Source: Pachysolen tannophilus NRRL Y-2460
Taxonomy: Eukaryota > Ascomycota > Pichiomycetes > Alaninales > Pachysolenaceae
Length of the DNA: 64,000 nt
Assembly: GCA_001661245.1 (NCBI GenBank)
Contig: KV454011.1
Span: forward strand, 535,515-599,514
Reading direction: 5' to 3'
The notes under the pieces are model-generated. The model ran no database searches, was not told the origin of the DNA, and saw only the letters and a list, made by a program, of their open reading frames with translations. Made by a program: the position numbers and the translations under genes. Each line of letters opens with the position of its first letter. Position 1 is the first letter of the stretch. Of this stretch, positions 20,001 to 29,083 are shown piece after piece.

Positions 20001-21911
20001 TATTATGCTGTGTCTACTTAAACATTTAGTTTTTTCTAATAATTCCCTTACACCATCTCGTACTTCGTTAATATATGAAGTTTGGAAAGAATAACCTAAT
20101 AATTCTCCCGAGTTTGACGAATATATTGGTTTATCTTGAGGATTTAATAAAAATTTCCCACAAGCTTTGAATAATGGTTTCAAAGGCCTTTTAGTTGGAT
20201 CATCTATTGTTACTTTAAAATAATTCATTGGAATCCAACCTCTATTTAGATTGTCATCTAGAAGCGTGACCTCACCCCAACCAGTCTTGTCAACCAAGTG
20301 AATGAAGGCAACAACATCTTTCGTGAAAGATAAACAAATCGATGCATCACTAGTAGATTCTAATTGACTCGAATTAAATGGATGTGTTGCTGTGATGAAA
20401 AGTACAGACAAATCATCGTTCTTATCAATTTCATGTTCTTGGGACGCTTTAGCTGTGCTAATACTTGTAGAAGAATAATTTTGTGATTCTCTTTTAGAAA
20501 TATTTGAGAAATTCTGTTTCAAGTTTCCCTGCTGAGTATGAGTACGTTGTTGAAGCCATGTTTTGTGAACAGGAACAGAAACAGGTGTTTCTTTGCGTTC
20601 TTGCTCTTGCTCTTTCTCTTGCTCTTGTTCTTGCTCTTGATCATGTTCTTGTTCTTGTTCTTGTTCTTGTTTTTCCTTATTGAACTTGCTTATTTCTTCG
20701 AAATCACCTTCTTCTTGAGTTGATGGTGGAGTTATCAATTCATCTTTTATCAATTCACTTGACACAATATAATCATTTATTTTTTCCGTGAATTTGGTTG
20801 AATTAAGGTCAGATTCCTTACTTGGTTCTACCTGCGGTTGTGGCTTATATACATGATACAATTCTTCCTCTTCTTCCTCCTGCTCATTATCATCATTATC
20901 ATTATCATATTTTCTCTCATTTAAATTTTGTTGTTGAACCTTGTTCACTTGGATTAATTTTACATCACTTCCCTGTCTTGTGAAATATTCATCATAGCCT
21001 ATTAAACCTTGACCTTGATCATTATTCATTGAAGTTAAATCTTCTGGTTCAACAACACTTGATCTGTTTAATCTTTGTATTAATCTATTTTTCAAAAATA
21101 ACCTCTTATTTTGTTTTTTATTATGATTATTCTGGTCATTGGTGGTTGTGTTTGTTGCTGTTACAGGTGGATTAGGCAGAGGTCTTAACGGTTGAAGTGA
21201 AGAATATTTTTCAAAACCATGTTTATCCACAATTGGAGTCTTATCGTTATCAACTTCGTCAGCTTCATCAACTTCTTCTATAGCAAATTGTTTTACATTA
21301 GACATTCTTATACCATTGGCGTTACCCCTATCATCACCATCAGAATCAGAATCAAACGGATTCCCATATACAGACGAAGTTGTTGTATTAAAAGTCATAT
21401 TCGAGACATGTTTTTGGTAGCTTATATCGTTACTGTCATTCAAATTTTCAGTATCAACTGTAGTATTTGCAAGTTCATCTTCTTCCACATCTAGATCAAA
21501 GTCACCTAAATTCGAACTTGATGAAAAAATAGTGCTTTCAGACTTGGTGCTTGATACGTTTCTATTATGACCTTGTTGTCCTTTCAAATTCAAAGATGAT
21601 AAAGATGATTTTTTCTTAATATTCAACGGTAATATCTTATAGTTGTTATCCACAAAATGAGGCCTTCCACTACTAATACCGCCATCACCATTACCATTAC
21701 TATTAGCAGCTGCTGCTGCAGTTGCTGCTGCATTAACCTCTTTAATTTTTAAAGGTCTTACCTGGTGTAAACCCATAGAATCAATCGATTGAGCAGGACT
21801 CTCTTGCGGATACGTCTCTAAATCACCTGTGTTCAACTTGGGAGTCTTGGCTTCGAACGTAAACTCCCCATTTTCACCACTATTATCATTCTTCTTAAGC
21901 GCCGACAACAT
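17073..21911 (-). CDS. CDC25: Ras guanine-nucleotide exchange factor with SH3 domain (Cdc25-type)
   Basis: 1,612 residues. The N-terminal 490 are disordered, with poly-Ala (ATAAAAAN), acidic patches and a Gln/Glu repeat (QEQEQEQEHDQEQ-like, about residues 415-445). An SH3 domain follows at about 500-575 (LFITATHPFN...DKTGWGEVTLLDD...RGWIPMNYF). A RasGEF N-terminal module lies at roughly 1000-1160 (RGLIFLMTDELMS...ELLISTFFINYKFF) and the catalytic domain at about 1305-1610 (SHLLEFNEIEISKQLTIIE...IPYLNLFLQDLTFVVEGN). The SH3-REM-GEF order and length match Cdc25 (1,589 in S. cerevisiae), the activator of Ras upstream of adenylate cyclase. A Bud5-type GEF is the alternative. The gene converges on the GTPase gene with a 133-base gap. 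Confidence 0.8.
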   Translation of the reverse strand: MLSALKKNDNSGENGEFTFEAKTPKLNTGDLETYPQESPAQSIDSMGLHQVRPLKIKEVNAAATAAAAANSNGNGDGGISSGRPHFVDNNYKILPLNIKKKSSLSSLNLKGQQGHNRNVSSTKSESTIFSSSSNLGDFDLDVEEDELANTTVDTENLNDSNDISYQKHVSNMTFNTTTSSVYGNPFDSDSDGDDRGNANGIRMSNVKQFAIEEVDEADEVDNDKTPIVDKHGFEKYSSLQPLRPLPNPPVTATNTTTNDQNNHNKKQNKRLFLKNRLIQRLNRSSVVEPEDLTSMNNDQGQGLIGYDEYFTRQGSDVKLIQVNKVQQQNLNERKYDNDNDDNEQEEEEEELYHVYKPQPQVEPSKESDLNSTKFTEKINDYIVSSELIKDELITPPSTQEEGDFEEISKFNKEKQEQEQEQEHDQEQEQEQEKEQEQERKETPVSVPVHKTWLQQRTHTQQGNLKQNFSNISKRESQNYSSTSISTAKASQEHEIDKNDDLSVLFITATHPFNSSQLESTSDASICLSFTKDVVAFIHLVDKTGWGEVTLLDDNLNRGWIPMNYFKVTIDDPTKRPLKPLFKACGKFLLNPQDKPIYSSNSGELLGYSFQTSYINEVRDGVRELLEKTKCLSRHSIIVQKKSAIRKLRKQLLQDWYKLMERAKDYRNTVDLTKIEVLELYVYKVLKKSIIFLDIWNVEYPNIQNELFVGESQTKTVGFNKFKYDFNNIPLLSQPPDIRERLYEISNILVSYLCLIIGRMDLIEHNAMGYKLLEILTHHILLLWKELSNIGSKFLEILVKTEENLSHKKVLKNYMLDLEGLIRNFIKFEGDFIKNSEQESRNLIYNVPKRNDEEIYYYTETGAKLIDISSKMIAKSIHISSFLKFLLQKKVHNKNLELSSKRSYVDFTQLKIEPEEFIKKLTVGLINSKEFESRDHKIGSRSGGDSKNKRKRFSTLRSGKTGSLMLDEEGIEFYLEQLPNISTSSPLFNNDEIFKDFTDSGNANKDIKDNPYYRNNVSNEIMKDQDGHIIGTSFRGLIFLMTDELMSNSDRTSMNEELLISTFFINYKFFGSSEELLDCLIDRFDLSNTFLSNEQKSNSDNMYSSLESRFKSRRKLIVKILNIWLCSYWNYKNIEHFKILTTLLNFISEGVSNYLPLESVKLIETIAKIISSSSLPVENMNVKEPEKDVKQLVERDILVLGKNDTIDDDDNDNDRFSMISLSSSLNNDEKLGSLYITDSGSSSSNSIKSLLSNSSGSSNYGTSLSKSQLSNIETINLAYRQFLTTRHWKPHSSTSSFFESWSVLINERFKLPLSLKPSHLLEFNEIEISKQLTIIESNIFRKIKIEELLDSNFAEKKLYLKLSPNINKSLLFTNALSEYVIETLLQENLTIKQRCEILKKWLQISQSLLCLNNFNSLASIVISLQNFLISRCSRIWSNLDQNHLKIFERLCKVIHPEKNYLIYRKILKKILAKKHKNIRFIPYLNLFLQDLTFVVEGNSNYRPSNTFLSQKLINIDKYFKITKIIGDLQFIQKYYLITEASLVPSSPKKNKKNSNILGARFSRTNFTPDNNYIYPVLPLQEMILLELWKVKQLKLNDDDRAWKLSCLIQPREK

Positions 21912-22370
21912 AATTCACTTTAGACGCGTAAACTAACAATAATAATTAATGGGCAAACCAAACCAAACCAAACCAAACTAAAATAAAATTAAAAAAAAAA
22001 AAACTAAAAGAGAACCCGCCGTTGTAATAAAATCACTATTCTCCTTATTAAAACCGTTTATTCAATAATCTAACAAGTAAATAACGAACGATAATCATAC
22101 ACACACTAGAAAGCTCCCACCAACAAACATGTATATAATTAATATAATTAATTATTAAATTATTAATTTGTTGTAAAGTTCATTTACGCTTAAAATTAAC
22201 GTATCTTTTTTGATGTAATTTTTGAGTAGAAGAAAAAAAAGAAAAAAAATTTTCTTTTTTTTTTTTTTCTTTTTTATTAACAAATTGGAATTAATTAATT
22301 GATATTGGCGGTATATACGGTTTGTATATATTGATCTAGAGATTGTAGATAGATAGGATTAGTGTCAGGG
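21912..22370. promoter_or_regulatory. Divergent promoter between CDC25-like and CBP6
   Basis: 459 bases. It contains four tandem CAAAC/CCAAA units next to the CDC25 start (about 21957-21978), an ACCCGCCGTTG word near 22013, a long T-run near 22255-22270 and GGCGGTATATACGG near 22307. No gene is seen. Confidence 0.5.
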
Positions 22371-22823
22371 ATGTCTGTGAAGGAGGCGGCAAAGAATTTG
22401 GTGAAGTTATTGGAGAAGATTCCAGGTGATCGGGTTCCTCATTATTCTTCGTTTAAGGAGACTCAACTTCAAAGGTTTAGGATTATTGCTGGATTAAGTT
22501 CTAAAACAGTTCCTGAGAAGAAGAAATCACTTATTGATGATTTGATCGGGAATAAAGTTTTCAAAGATGGGAAGAAGAATGATGGTGAAGCTCAGATAAA
22601 GGCTGAACTGTATACGGAAAAAGTGCTTAACCAACAATCAAAGGCGGTTAACAATTTATTAAATAACAAATATTTAACATTATATAAGATTGATAAGAAA
22701 TTGTTGGAACCAAAGAGTAATCCAAATTATTATAAGAGATTATTGAAAGATTTGGATAAAGGTGGTAAGGAGAAAGAAAGTTTCATAGATGCTCTTAAAA
22801 CTGTTTTAACTGGTAAATATTAG
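22371..22823 (+). CDS. CBP6: Mitochondrial cytochrome b translation/assembly factor Cbp6
   Basis: 150 residues from the ATG at 22371 (an in-frame GTG lies three codons upstream). MSVKEAAKNLVKLLEKIPGD and VPHYSSFKETQLQRFRIIAGL align with S. cerevisiae Cbp6 (SAKKLVNLLEKYPKDRIHHLVSF...IARFRRVAGL), as does the end PNYYKRLLKDLDKGGKEKES...ALKTVLTGKY (PQYYQRLINAVDGKKKES...TVLFGK). Cbp6 with Cbp3 binds the mitoribosome exit and newly made cytochrome b. The gene converges on MUD1 with only 62 bases between stop codons. Confidence 0.9.
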   Translation: MSVKEAAKNLVKLLEKIPGDRVPHYSSFKETQLQRFRIIAGLSSKTVPEKKKSLIDDLIGNKVFKDGKKNDGEAQIKAELYTEKVLNQQSKAVNNLLNNKYLTLYKIDKKLLEPKSNPNYYKRLLKDLDKGGKEKESFIDALKTVLTGKY

Positions 22824-22885
22824 GGGTATTAAATTATACAATTATACAATTATACGAGTACACAAGTACAAACTTATATATAGGA

Positions 22886-23602
22886 TTATTTTTTGGCAAA
22901 GGTAATAAATGCAAACTTTTCATCATTGGTATTGGAAGTATCGTTAAAGATGAATTCTTTAACTTGACCATTTTCAAAAAAATTCAAGCACTGAGAACTA
23001 TTCTGTTCATTATCAAACTCTATGAATCCAATCAAATTCTTACCTTTAATTAATCTTAAATTTATAAAACCTTGGAATTTGTTGAAAAAATTATTTAAGT
23101 CTTGTTCCTTAGTAGAAGGTGATAATTGTTGTAATAATAATATTCTATTTGGTATATCTGATTTAATTAATTTTGTTCTTTTATGACTAATGTTTTTATC
23201 ATCCTCATTTGAAGCTTCTACTTCTTGATGTTTCCTCTTTTTAATTAAACTCTCCTTAGCTTTCCTTCTATTCAGTAAATATTCTTTAAAATTATCTTCT
23301 TTATCTTTAAATAATACTTCTTTATAATAATCATCGCTATTTGTCTTTGCAAATGATATTTTAATGTTACTATCCAATATTTTATAATTTTGTAAACTAG
23401 TTAAGATAGAATTGATCTCATTTATACCATTATTCAACGTTATAAAAGCTTGACCTTTCATTCTTAAGTTTTTCTTTGCTATAATTGATACTATATTAGC
23501 ACCTTTACTTTTGAAAATTTCATACAACTCTTTCTTTGTGGTATTTATTGAAGGTTTCTCATTCAAATGTTGAATATATAAAGTCCGTATCTCACTGGTC
23601 AT
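22886..23602 (-). CDS. MUD1: U1 snRNP A-like protein with two RRMs (Mud1)
   Basis: 238 residues with the U1A/U2B'' layout. RRM1 (about 6-88) starts RTLYIQHLNEKPSINTTKKELYEIF and has RNP1-like MKGQAFITL. A basic linker (KAKESLIKKRKHQEVE) follows, then RRM2 (about 147-238) with NRILLLQQLSPSTKEQDLNNFF and LIGFIEFDN. Two RRMs fit Mud1/U1A; Msl1 (U2B'') has only one in yeast. The role is in the U1 snRNP during 5' splice-site recognition. The ATG at 23602 is the first in frame. Confidence 0.8.
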   Translation of the reverse strand: MTSEIRTLYIQHLNEKPSINTTKKELYEIFKSKGANIVSIIAKKNLRMKGQAFITLNNGINEINSILTSLQNYKILDSNIKISFAKTNSDDYYKEVLFKDKEDNFKEYLLNRRKAKESLIKKRKHQEVEASNEDDKNISHKRTKLIKSDIPNRILLLQQLSPSTKEQDLNNFFNKFQGFINLRLIKGKNLIGFIEFDNEQNSSQCLNFFENGQVKEFIFNDTSNTNDEKFAFITFAKK

Positions 23603-23824
23603 AGCTATTATCAGTCTCTATATCAAATTGAAAGAATGGATTCGTTTCTAATTCTATTTTATACAAGTAATAAAACAATTTAAATAATTTCTTCAAAAAA
23701 AAAAGTAACAAGATTTTTTTGCTTTTATATATATATATATAACAAAAATAAACGGTATTAATATTAAGAAAAAACCCATTCAAAAGAGTTGGAAATACAT
23801 TGTTATTACAATTGACAGCTAAAA

Positions 23825-24524
23825 ATGAGGATTAGAAAACCAGTCTTGGGTAGTAAGTAGAATTGCAATGTGAACTCTTATGTTTTGTTAAGAATTTTTT
23901 TGGCATATACTAATAACGAGTTGTTGGTTTATCGTTTGTTCAGTCTTCATAATATTTATAATAATTTCAATAATTTTAGGTTTTTCAAATATTGAATTAT
24001 CCAGTTATGATAAGGCTCTTCATTTTGTTGTTTTCATGGTTCTCACCCTGTTATTCTATTTCTTGGTGGATGTTCGGGACTTGAAGAAATTAAAAATTTT
24101 AACATTTGTAATTTGTACAGTGATAGCCAGTACAACTAGTGAATTTTTACAAGATTTTCTCACTGGATCTAGAAGAAAGTTTGACCCCATGGATATTCTT
24201 GCGAATATGATAGGTTCAGCAGTGGGTTTAATTGTTGCTGATTTATATAACAAGAAATTGATTAGAAGTAGGAAATTGAGCAGGAGACTGAGAAGAAGAA
24301 ATAATAATAATGGTCTGACCGATGATTACGATATTGAACTGCAACCCGCAGAACGAGATTACGATGAAGATGGAGATGAAGAAATGTTAATACAAGAGCA
24401 GCTCAGTGCCCAGGTGACAAATCATAGTAATGATAGTAACGATAGTAAAAAACAGGAAAATCCAAAATCAAAATCAGATTTAATCATACTAAAAAATTTA
24501 CCACCAGAACCAATAAAAGATTAA
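23825..24524 (+). CDS. VanZ-like membrane protein (spliced)
   Basis: A 28-base first exon (23825-23852, MRIRKPVLG plus one base) is joined over a 127-base intron (donor GTAAGT at 23853, a TACTAAT branch-like site, acceptor TTTTAG ending at 23979) to an exon starting at 23980. The joined frame reads MRIRKPVLG-SFSNIELSSYDKALHFVVFMVLTLLFYFLVD. A donor three bases earlier (GTAGTA) would also keep frame. DKALHF...F, transmembrane helices and FDPMDILANMIGSAVGLIVADL match the VanZ-like fold found in fungal proteins of unknown role. The tail after about residue 110 is polar and acidic, with NNNN and DSNDSN repeats. Its function is not known. Confidence 0.7.
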
Positions 24525-24661
24525 TCATGATTGATGTTTATGTATTTAATGTGCAATCTATATATTTGCTTTAATAATTTCTTTGTTCTTTATTCTTTTT
24601 TTTTTTTTCAACTATCTATTTACAAGGAAACAAAAACCACCGTTTTAATTTAATTTTTAAT

Positions 24662-26908
24662 TTATAATATAACTTCATTCAACTTATCTGGTAACTCAAC
24701 ATCTTTTTCTTTTAATTGCTTTAATATTTTTGGAATACCGTCACCAAGTTTGAAATCTTTATCAGTTGTTAAACAAGAACTCAAGTCTTCTAATATAGCC
24801 ATTAATAATGGTTTATTTCTAATGGTACGACCCTGATTAAAATATTTTAACAAAAAATAAAAAGTATAAAAATTTACCTTACTATTCTTGTCATTTTTCA
24901 ACAATTCGTAATATTTGATAGCTTTATTAATATAATCAGATTTCACGCATCCATCGATGATATTATTAAAGAATGAAGTGGAAATTTTAAATCCAGATTT
25001 GATACTTTTTTTGAAAAATTCTTCTGCTATCGTTATGTCACCAGATTTTGATTCTGCATTAATGATTGTGGTGTAAGTCTTGAGACTCATTGGAACTTTG
25101 TTTTCAACCATATAATGGGTCAACAACCTGGCTATTTCAAATTCTTGGAATTTGTATAATCCATCAATAATAGTAGTCAAATTATAAGTAGTATTGAATT
25201 CAATGTTATTCTGTTTCATATCTTGAATGATATTAGATAATGTGGTCTTGATATCAAATTTCTCATTTCTTTCAACTGAATATTTAAACATCAAGTTAAT
25301 CAATATCGTATAAGTTGCAATATCTGGCTTCAAATCATATTTATCTTGCATGATATTAATCAATTCTTCACATTTGTCAAATTTCTTTAGGCCACAATAT
25401 TTTGTAAGAAAAGAGTTAAATACCTTAATATCTGGTTTAAAATCAGAATCTTTTTCTCCGACAAAGCTTTGGAAAATTTTCTCTGATTCCAGTAATTTAT
25501 CTTTAAATAATAATTCCAAAATATAAGCAATCTTAATATCGTTATTTATCTTTAAACCATTAAATGAACCTTTTGGAGAACTCAATTCTTGAATTAATTT
25601 AAAAGATTTTTCAAATTCATCATTTGCAATATAACCACAAATTAAATACTTGATTGTATCTTGATTAATACCTACATTTTCCAAGATGTAATTAAAAGTT
25701 TTTTCAATTTTTAATAAATTTTCATCTTTTTGTTCTTTTGTAAAATTTTTTTTAACTTTACTAAAACTGTATAATAACTCATTCCAAGAAGATATTGATG
25801 GAGTTATATTTCTTTGTATCATTTCATTCCAAACGACTTGGGCTTTTGCAGGATTAGAAACTAAAGAATAAGCATGCATTAATTTTTGGAAAGATTCTTC
25901 GGTGACTGGAATTTCTTTAAGTTTAGAAATTTTTAAAATATTTCTATAGTTATTATCAATTATAGAAATCTTATATTGTTGAGCAGCTTTTAAATTTTCA
26001 ATCAGAAAAGTTTCAGAATTAGGATCCATAGCTTCAAGTTCACATGTTCTAATAAAATTTTGAAAAAATTTTTCAAATTCCTTAATATTATCAATAGAAG
26101 ATGAACGAAGTCTTGACATGTATAAATTTAAAGCTCTATAACTTGGTGTGTAATTTGAATCTTGAATCAAAGAATGATAAAATTCTAAACTTGGTTGTTG
26201 CTTATTTAAGAAACATGAATAAAGATAACTCAAATAAACAATACTTAATTCAGCTTTTTCATAAATTGGATTCCGAACTGCTATGAATGCATTTTTCAAA
26301 TCATCTGGCAAGCTTTTAGAATATTCAATAAATTCAATCCATAAACTCAAAGAATCATTCGGTTTCCCATCTTTCAAGTAATCAAACATAACTCTATTGA
26401 ATTGTGAAACATTCAGTAACTGATAATTGATCAAAATTGACAAAACTTTATAATTCAAAGTAGCAGTACTTAAACCTTCAGCACCAGTGTTCAACTTCTC
26501 CAACTTATCCATTAACAGATTACTCTTATAAATCAATAATCCGGTAGCCATACTAGTACTAATCCTTTTATATTTCTGTTCTTTTTCCAAAAAATTCTGG
26601 AACCGATTAATCAATGTATCGACATCTTTTATACCTTCATCTTGAATAATCTTATCCAACAGCTGACCAAAATTTAACCTTCTTGGACGTTGATGTTGTG
26701 TCTCTGTTACCGCATCTGTCGTGTCTGCTACTGACTCTGTTGCCACAGATTGCTCACTATCAACAGCAGCAGTTGAATTAAAACGCATCATCAACAAAGT
26801 ATACTTGAACGCAACAGTCTTAGTGCTATTGCTTGGCAATAAACACCTCAAAGTTTGTGGACATGCCGCCCTATTAATACGAGCTATACTACTTCTTAAC
26901 TGAATCAT
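24662..26908 (-). CDS. Mitochondrial pentatricopeptide-repeat protein
   Basis: 748 residues from the ATG at 26908 (the frame opens seven codons upstream at a TTG). The N-terminus (MIQLRSSIARINRAACPQ) is basic and Ser-rich with few acids, like a mitochondrial presequence. The rest is helical, with repeated PPR-like units such as ESFQKLMHAYSLVSNPAKAQ, SISSWNELLYSFSK, DIATYTILINLMFKYS and LKTYTTIINAESKSGDITIA. Size and context suggest the Ccm1/Dmr1 family, which acts in mitochondrial rRNA and intron processing. PPR proteins diverge fast, so I leave the symbol blank. Confidence 0.75.
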   Translation of the reverse strand: MIQLRSSIARINRAACPQTLRCLLPSNSTKTVAFKYTLLMMRFNSTAAVDSEQSVATESVADTTDAVTETQHQRPRRLNFGQLLDKIIQDEGIKDVDTLINRFQNFLEKEQKYKRISTSMATGLLIYKSNLLMDKLEKLNTGAEGLSTATLNYKVLSILINYQLLNVSQFNRVMFDYLKDGKPNDSLSLWIEFIEYSKSLPDDLKNAFIAVRNPIYEKAELSIVYLSYLYSCFLNKQQPSLEFYHSLIQDSNYTPSYRALNLYMSRLRSSSIDNIKEFEKFFQNFIRTCELEAMDPNSETFLIENLKAAQQYKISIIDNNYRNILKISKLKEIPVTEESFQKLMHAYSLVSNPAKAQVVWNEMIQRNITPSISSWNELLYSFSKVKKNFTKEQKDENLLKIEKTFNYILENVGINQDTIKYLICGYIANDEFEKSFKLIQELSSPKGSFNGLKINNDIKIAYILELLFKDKLLESEKIFQSFVGEKDSDFKPDIKVFNSFLTKYCGLKKFDKCEELINIMQDKYDLKPDIATYTILINLMFKYSVERNEKFDIKTTLSNIIQDMKQNNIEFNTTYNLTTIIDGLYKFQEFEIARLLTHYMVENKVPMSLKTYTTIINAESKSGDITIAEEFFKKSIKSGFKISTSFFNNIIDGCVKSDYINKAIKYYELLKNDKNSKVNFYTFYFLLKYFNQGRTIRNKPLLMAILEDLSSCLTTDKDFKLGDGIPKILKQLKEKDVELPDKLNEVIL

Positions 26909-27356
26909 CTTCCTACTACTGGAAATCAAACTCCAACTGAATATTATTCAACTGGATAGATATTACTTTATGGTGGTCTCTTGATCAAAGCTGTTCAGCT
27001 GTTCAGCTGTTCAACGAGCAAAGAGAAAAAACTTTACGGTTGAAAAATACACGACTCCATAGAAAAGCTCGATTCAATCAACATTTTTACCATTGAATTA
27101 ATTGAAGAAATGGATGGATAGATATAGGTTTACTCATGCTACAATCACGGGCTTGCTTAAGTAATAGTCATTGTCTATAATTAAGAGTTCAAAAGAAAAA
27201 AAAGAAAGTGTATACTATATTAAACTGTCATAACGGATCCACTTTTTAAAACCTAAATTCTGTATAAATCGTTAGTTTATTTATTGTTCACCAAGTGATT
27301 AATTAGTTTCTACTTTTTTTTCAAACCAGGAAAGGGGGCCCCAAGAAATAGTAAGC

Positions 27357-27391
<35 letters not shown>

Positions 27392-27795
27392 AATCAGAGC
27401 GTTTGTCATTTTTTCTTCTCATGAACAGATTAGTCGAAGAGCTGGGTTTATAAATATAAATAGAATCCTTCAAGGATTCATTATCATCATGATATAATTT
27501 GCAAAATAATTTGGGACTTGTTCCTTCAACTGGTTGAAACTTTTAAAATTAAATATTAACGTACCTTAACCTTAATACTTGTTTAAATAATTCAGTGTTG
27601 TTATGAATAAATAAATCTAATAGAAATATAATTTTGAACATCTTTTGTATAAATTTTTCATCAACAGGAAAAAAAGAAAATTTTTACCCGGTTTTACACC
27701 AATTGACCTTTAACCACGAGTGTTTAAATACTACTATATTCAAGCAGTTGAGTTAGAATATATATCTATATATATCTATATATATATATATATAT
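26909..27795. other. Intergenic: PPR gene promoter / YIF1 3' flank
   Basis: 887 bases between two minus-strand genes. It holds three tandem GCTGTTCA units at about 26991-27013, a GGGGCCCC palindrome at 27335-27342, a long TA array at about 27360-27386 and another TATATC/TATATA tract at 27760-27795. No RNA gene or protein gene was recognised. Confidence 0.55.
27360..27386. repeat. TA dinucleotide array
   Basis: About 13 uninterrupted TA units in the PPR/YIF1 spacer. Confidence 0.85.
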
Positions 27796-28704
27796 TCAAA
27801 GAATGAAAAAAATGAGTAATTGTGCTATAAAACAGTATCCAAACATGAATATCTCTTTTGATCTGTTTTTAATACCAATTCCTGCTGAAGTATTGAAAAC
27901 AATTGATCTCATTGACCTTATTAAGAAAAACCCATAACTAATTAATAAGTAAATAAAACTTAAATAAAATATAAATCTACCTCCCAAGATTTCTTTAATC
28001 AATACTAATACACTGATTGGTACAAATTTATAACCGGTATAGCTTAAAATATCAAAATATTTATAATCTTGTACGTTAAATACGAAAAATCCAAACCATA
28101 GGATAACAACATCCAAGATATAAATCGCTATATCTTTTGAGAAAAGTAAAGATAAAATTTGTGGATCAAATTCTCCTTCAACACCAATTACAATTGAACG
28201 TATCAATATAAAAGTAATGAATCCCATCAATGGTATATATAAATCTGGTGCATTTATATCTTCAATTGGTGATGAATAAACTTGTTTATTCTCACTTGTG
28301 GTCATTGGAAGTCTTGCCCATTGTTTATTTCTAAATGGGAAAAGTAAAAGCATCAATTTCTTGAAAACATAAGAATTATTTATCTGGAAATATTTTTTAA
28401 TATCCTCTTTTGGTATATAGTTTGATACATTTTGTTGAGCATAATTAAAAGCTCCATGAGTAAATTGAAACCCTAAATTGGCATTTGTCTGATTGAAAAA
28501 ATTTGAAAAATTTTGATCAAGCGTCTGTTGCTGTTGAGGTGGATGTGGGGATGTCGCCAGATATTGCAGCTGAGGTTGGGGAATTGGATTTACAAACTGT
28601 TGTTGTTGTTGTTGCTGTTGTTGTTGCTGTGCAATATTCAGACGTTGTTGTTGTGGTCGATGAGTACTCGAATCAGGTGATATATTTGAATACGGATTAT
28701 ACAT
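27796..28704 (-). CDS. YIF1: ER-Golgi membrane protein Yif1
   Basis: 302 residues from the ATG at 28704, giving MYNPYSNISPDSSTHRPQQQR, close to S. cerevisiae Yif1 (MSYNPYAYATSEQ...PQQQR). The frame opens nine codons further up but has no earlier ATG. A poly-Gln stretch follows (about residues 27-37). The conserved block NYIPKEDIKKYFQINNSYVFKKLMLLLFP and four or five hydrophobic segments (from APDLYIPLMGFITFILIRSIV onward) match the Yif1 fold. Yif1 works with Yip1 and Yos1 in COPII vesicle fusion and Rab recruitment. Length is close to the S. cerevisiae 314. Confidence 0.93.
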   Translation of the reverse strand: MYNPYSNISPDSSTHRPQQQRLNIAQQQQQQQQQQQFVNPIPQPQLQYLATSPHPPQQQQTLDQNFSNFFNQTNANLGFQFTHGAFNYAQQNVSNYIPKEDIKKYFQINNSYVFKKLMLLLFPFRNKQWARLPMTTSENKQVYSSPIEDINAPDLYIPLMGFITFILIRSIVIGVEGEFDPQILSLLFSKDIAIYILDVVILWFGFFVFNVQDYKYFDILSYTGYKFVPISVLVLIKEILGGRFIFYLSFIYLLISYGFFLIRSMRSIVFNTSAGIGIKNRSKEIFMFGYCFIAQLLIFFIL

Positions 28705-29083
28705 GCCAAGTCCAATACTTCTTTTCTTCAATTGCTTATTGCTGATTTATCCGAGATAATCCTATTAATCTATTTGTTTTCTTTTTTTTTGAATTGTTTA
28801 TTTAGTTATTATTATGTATTCAAGATAAAATTTTTAAAATGTACGTATCAAATACCAAAAAAAATAAAAAAATAAAAAAAAAAAATATAAAATTTTGGCG
28901 GAAATTAGGCGGCCAAAAAAAACAATAATGTCCGCCAAAAAAGGCAGGCTTCGTGGGAGGAAGGGTGTTCCTGCCCAGTGGAATCTACTTTACAGAATTG
29001 TATAACCAATCCAAACAAATAGTTAATTATATATATATATATATATATATGAGTGAGCTAAACTACTATATAACACACGTAGC
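28705..29083. promoter_or_regulatory. YIF1 promoter / LIN1 3' flank with GGCGG repeats
   Basis: 379 bases upstream of YIF1. It contains an exact 10-bp inverted repeat TTTTGGCGGA (28893-28902) and TCCGCCAAAA (28931-28940) with a further GGCGGCC between them, then a GC-rich patch GGCAGGCTTCGTGGGAGGAA near 28943. An AT array lies at about 29023-29050. Confidence 0.5.
28893..28940. promoter_or_regulatory. Inverted TTTTGGCGGA pair
   Basis: Two exact 10-bp inverted copies 28 bases apart with a GGCGGCC in the middle. GC-rich words repeated in this way within AT-rich DNA suggest a factor-binding cluster, for example E2F/MBF-like, Ume6-like or zinc-cluster. Which factor is unknown. Confidence 0.4.
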
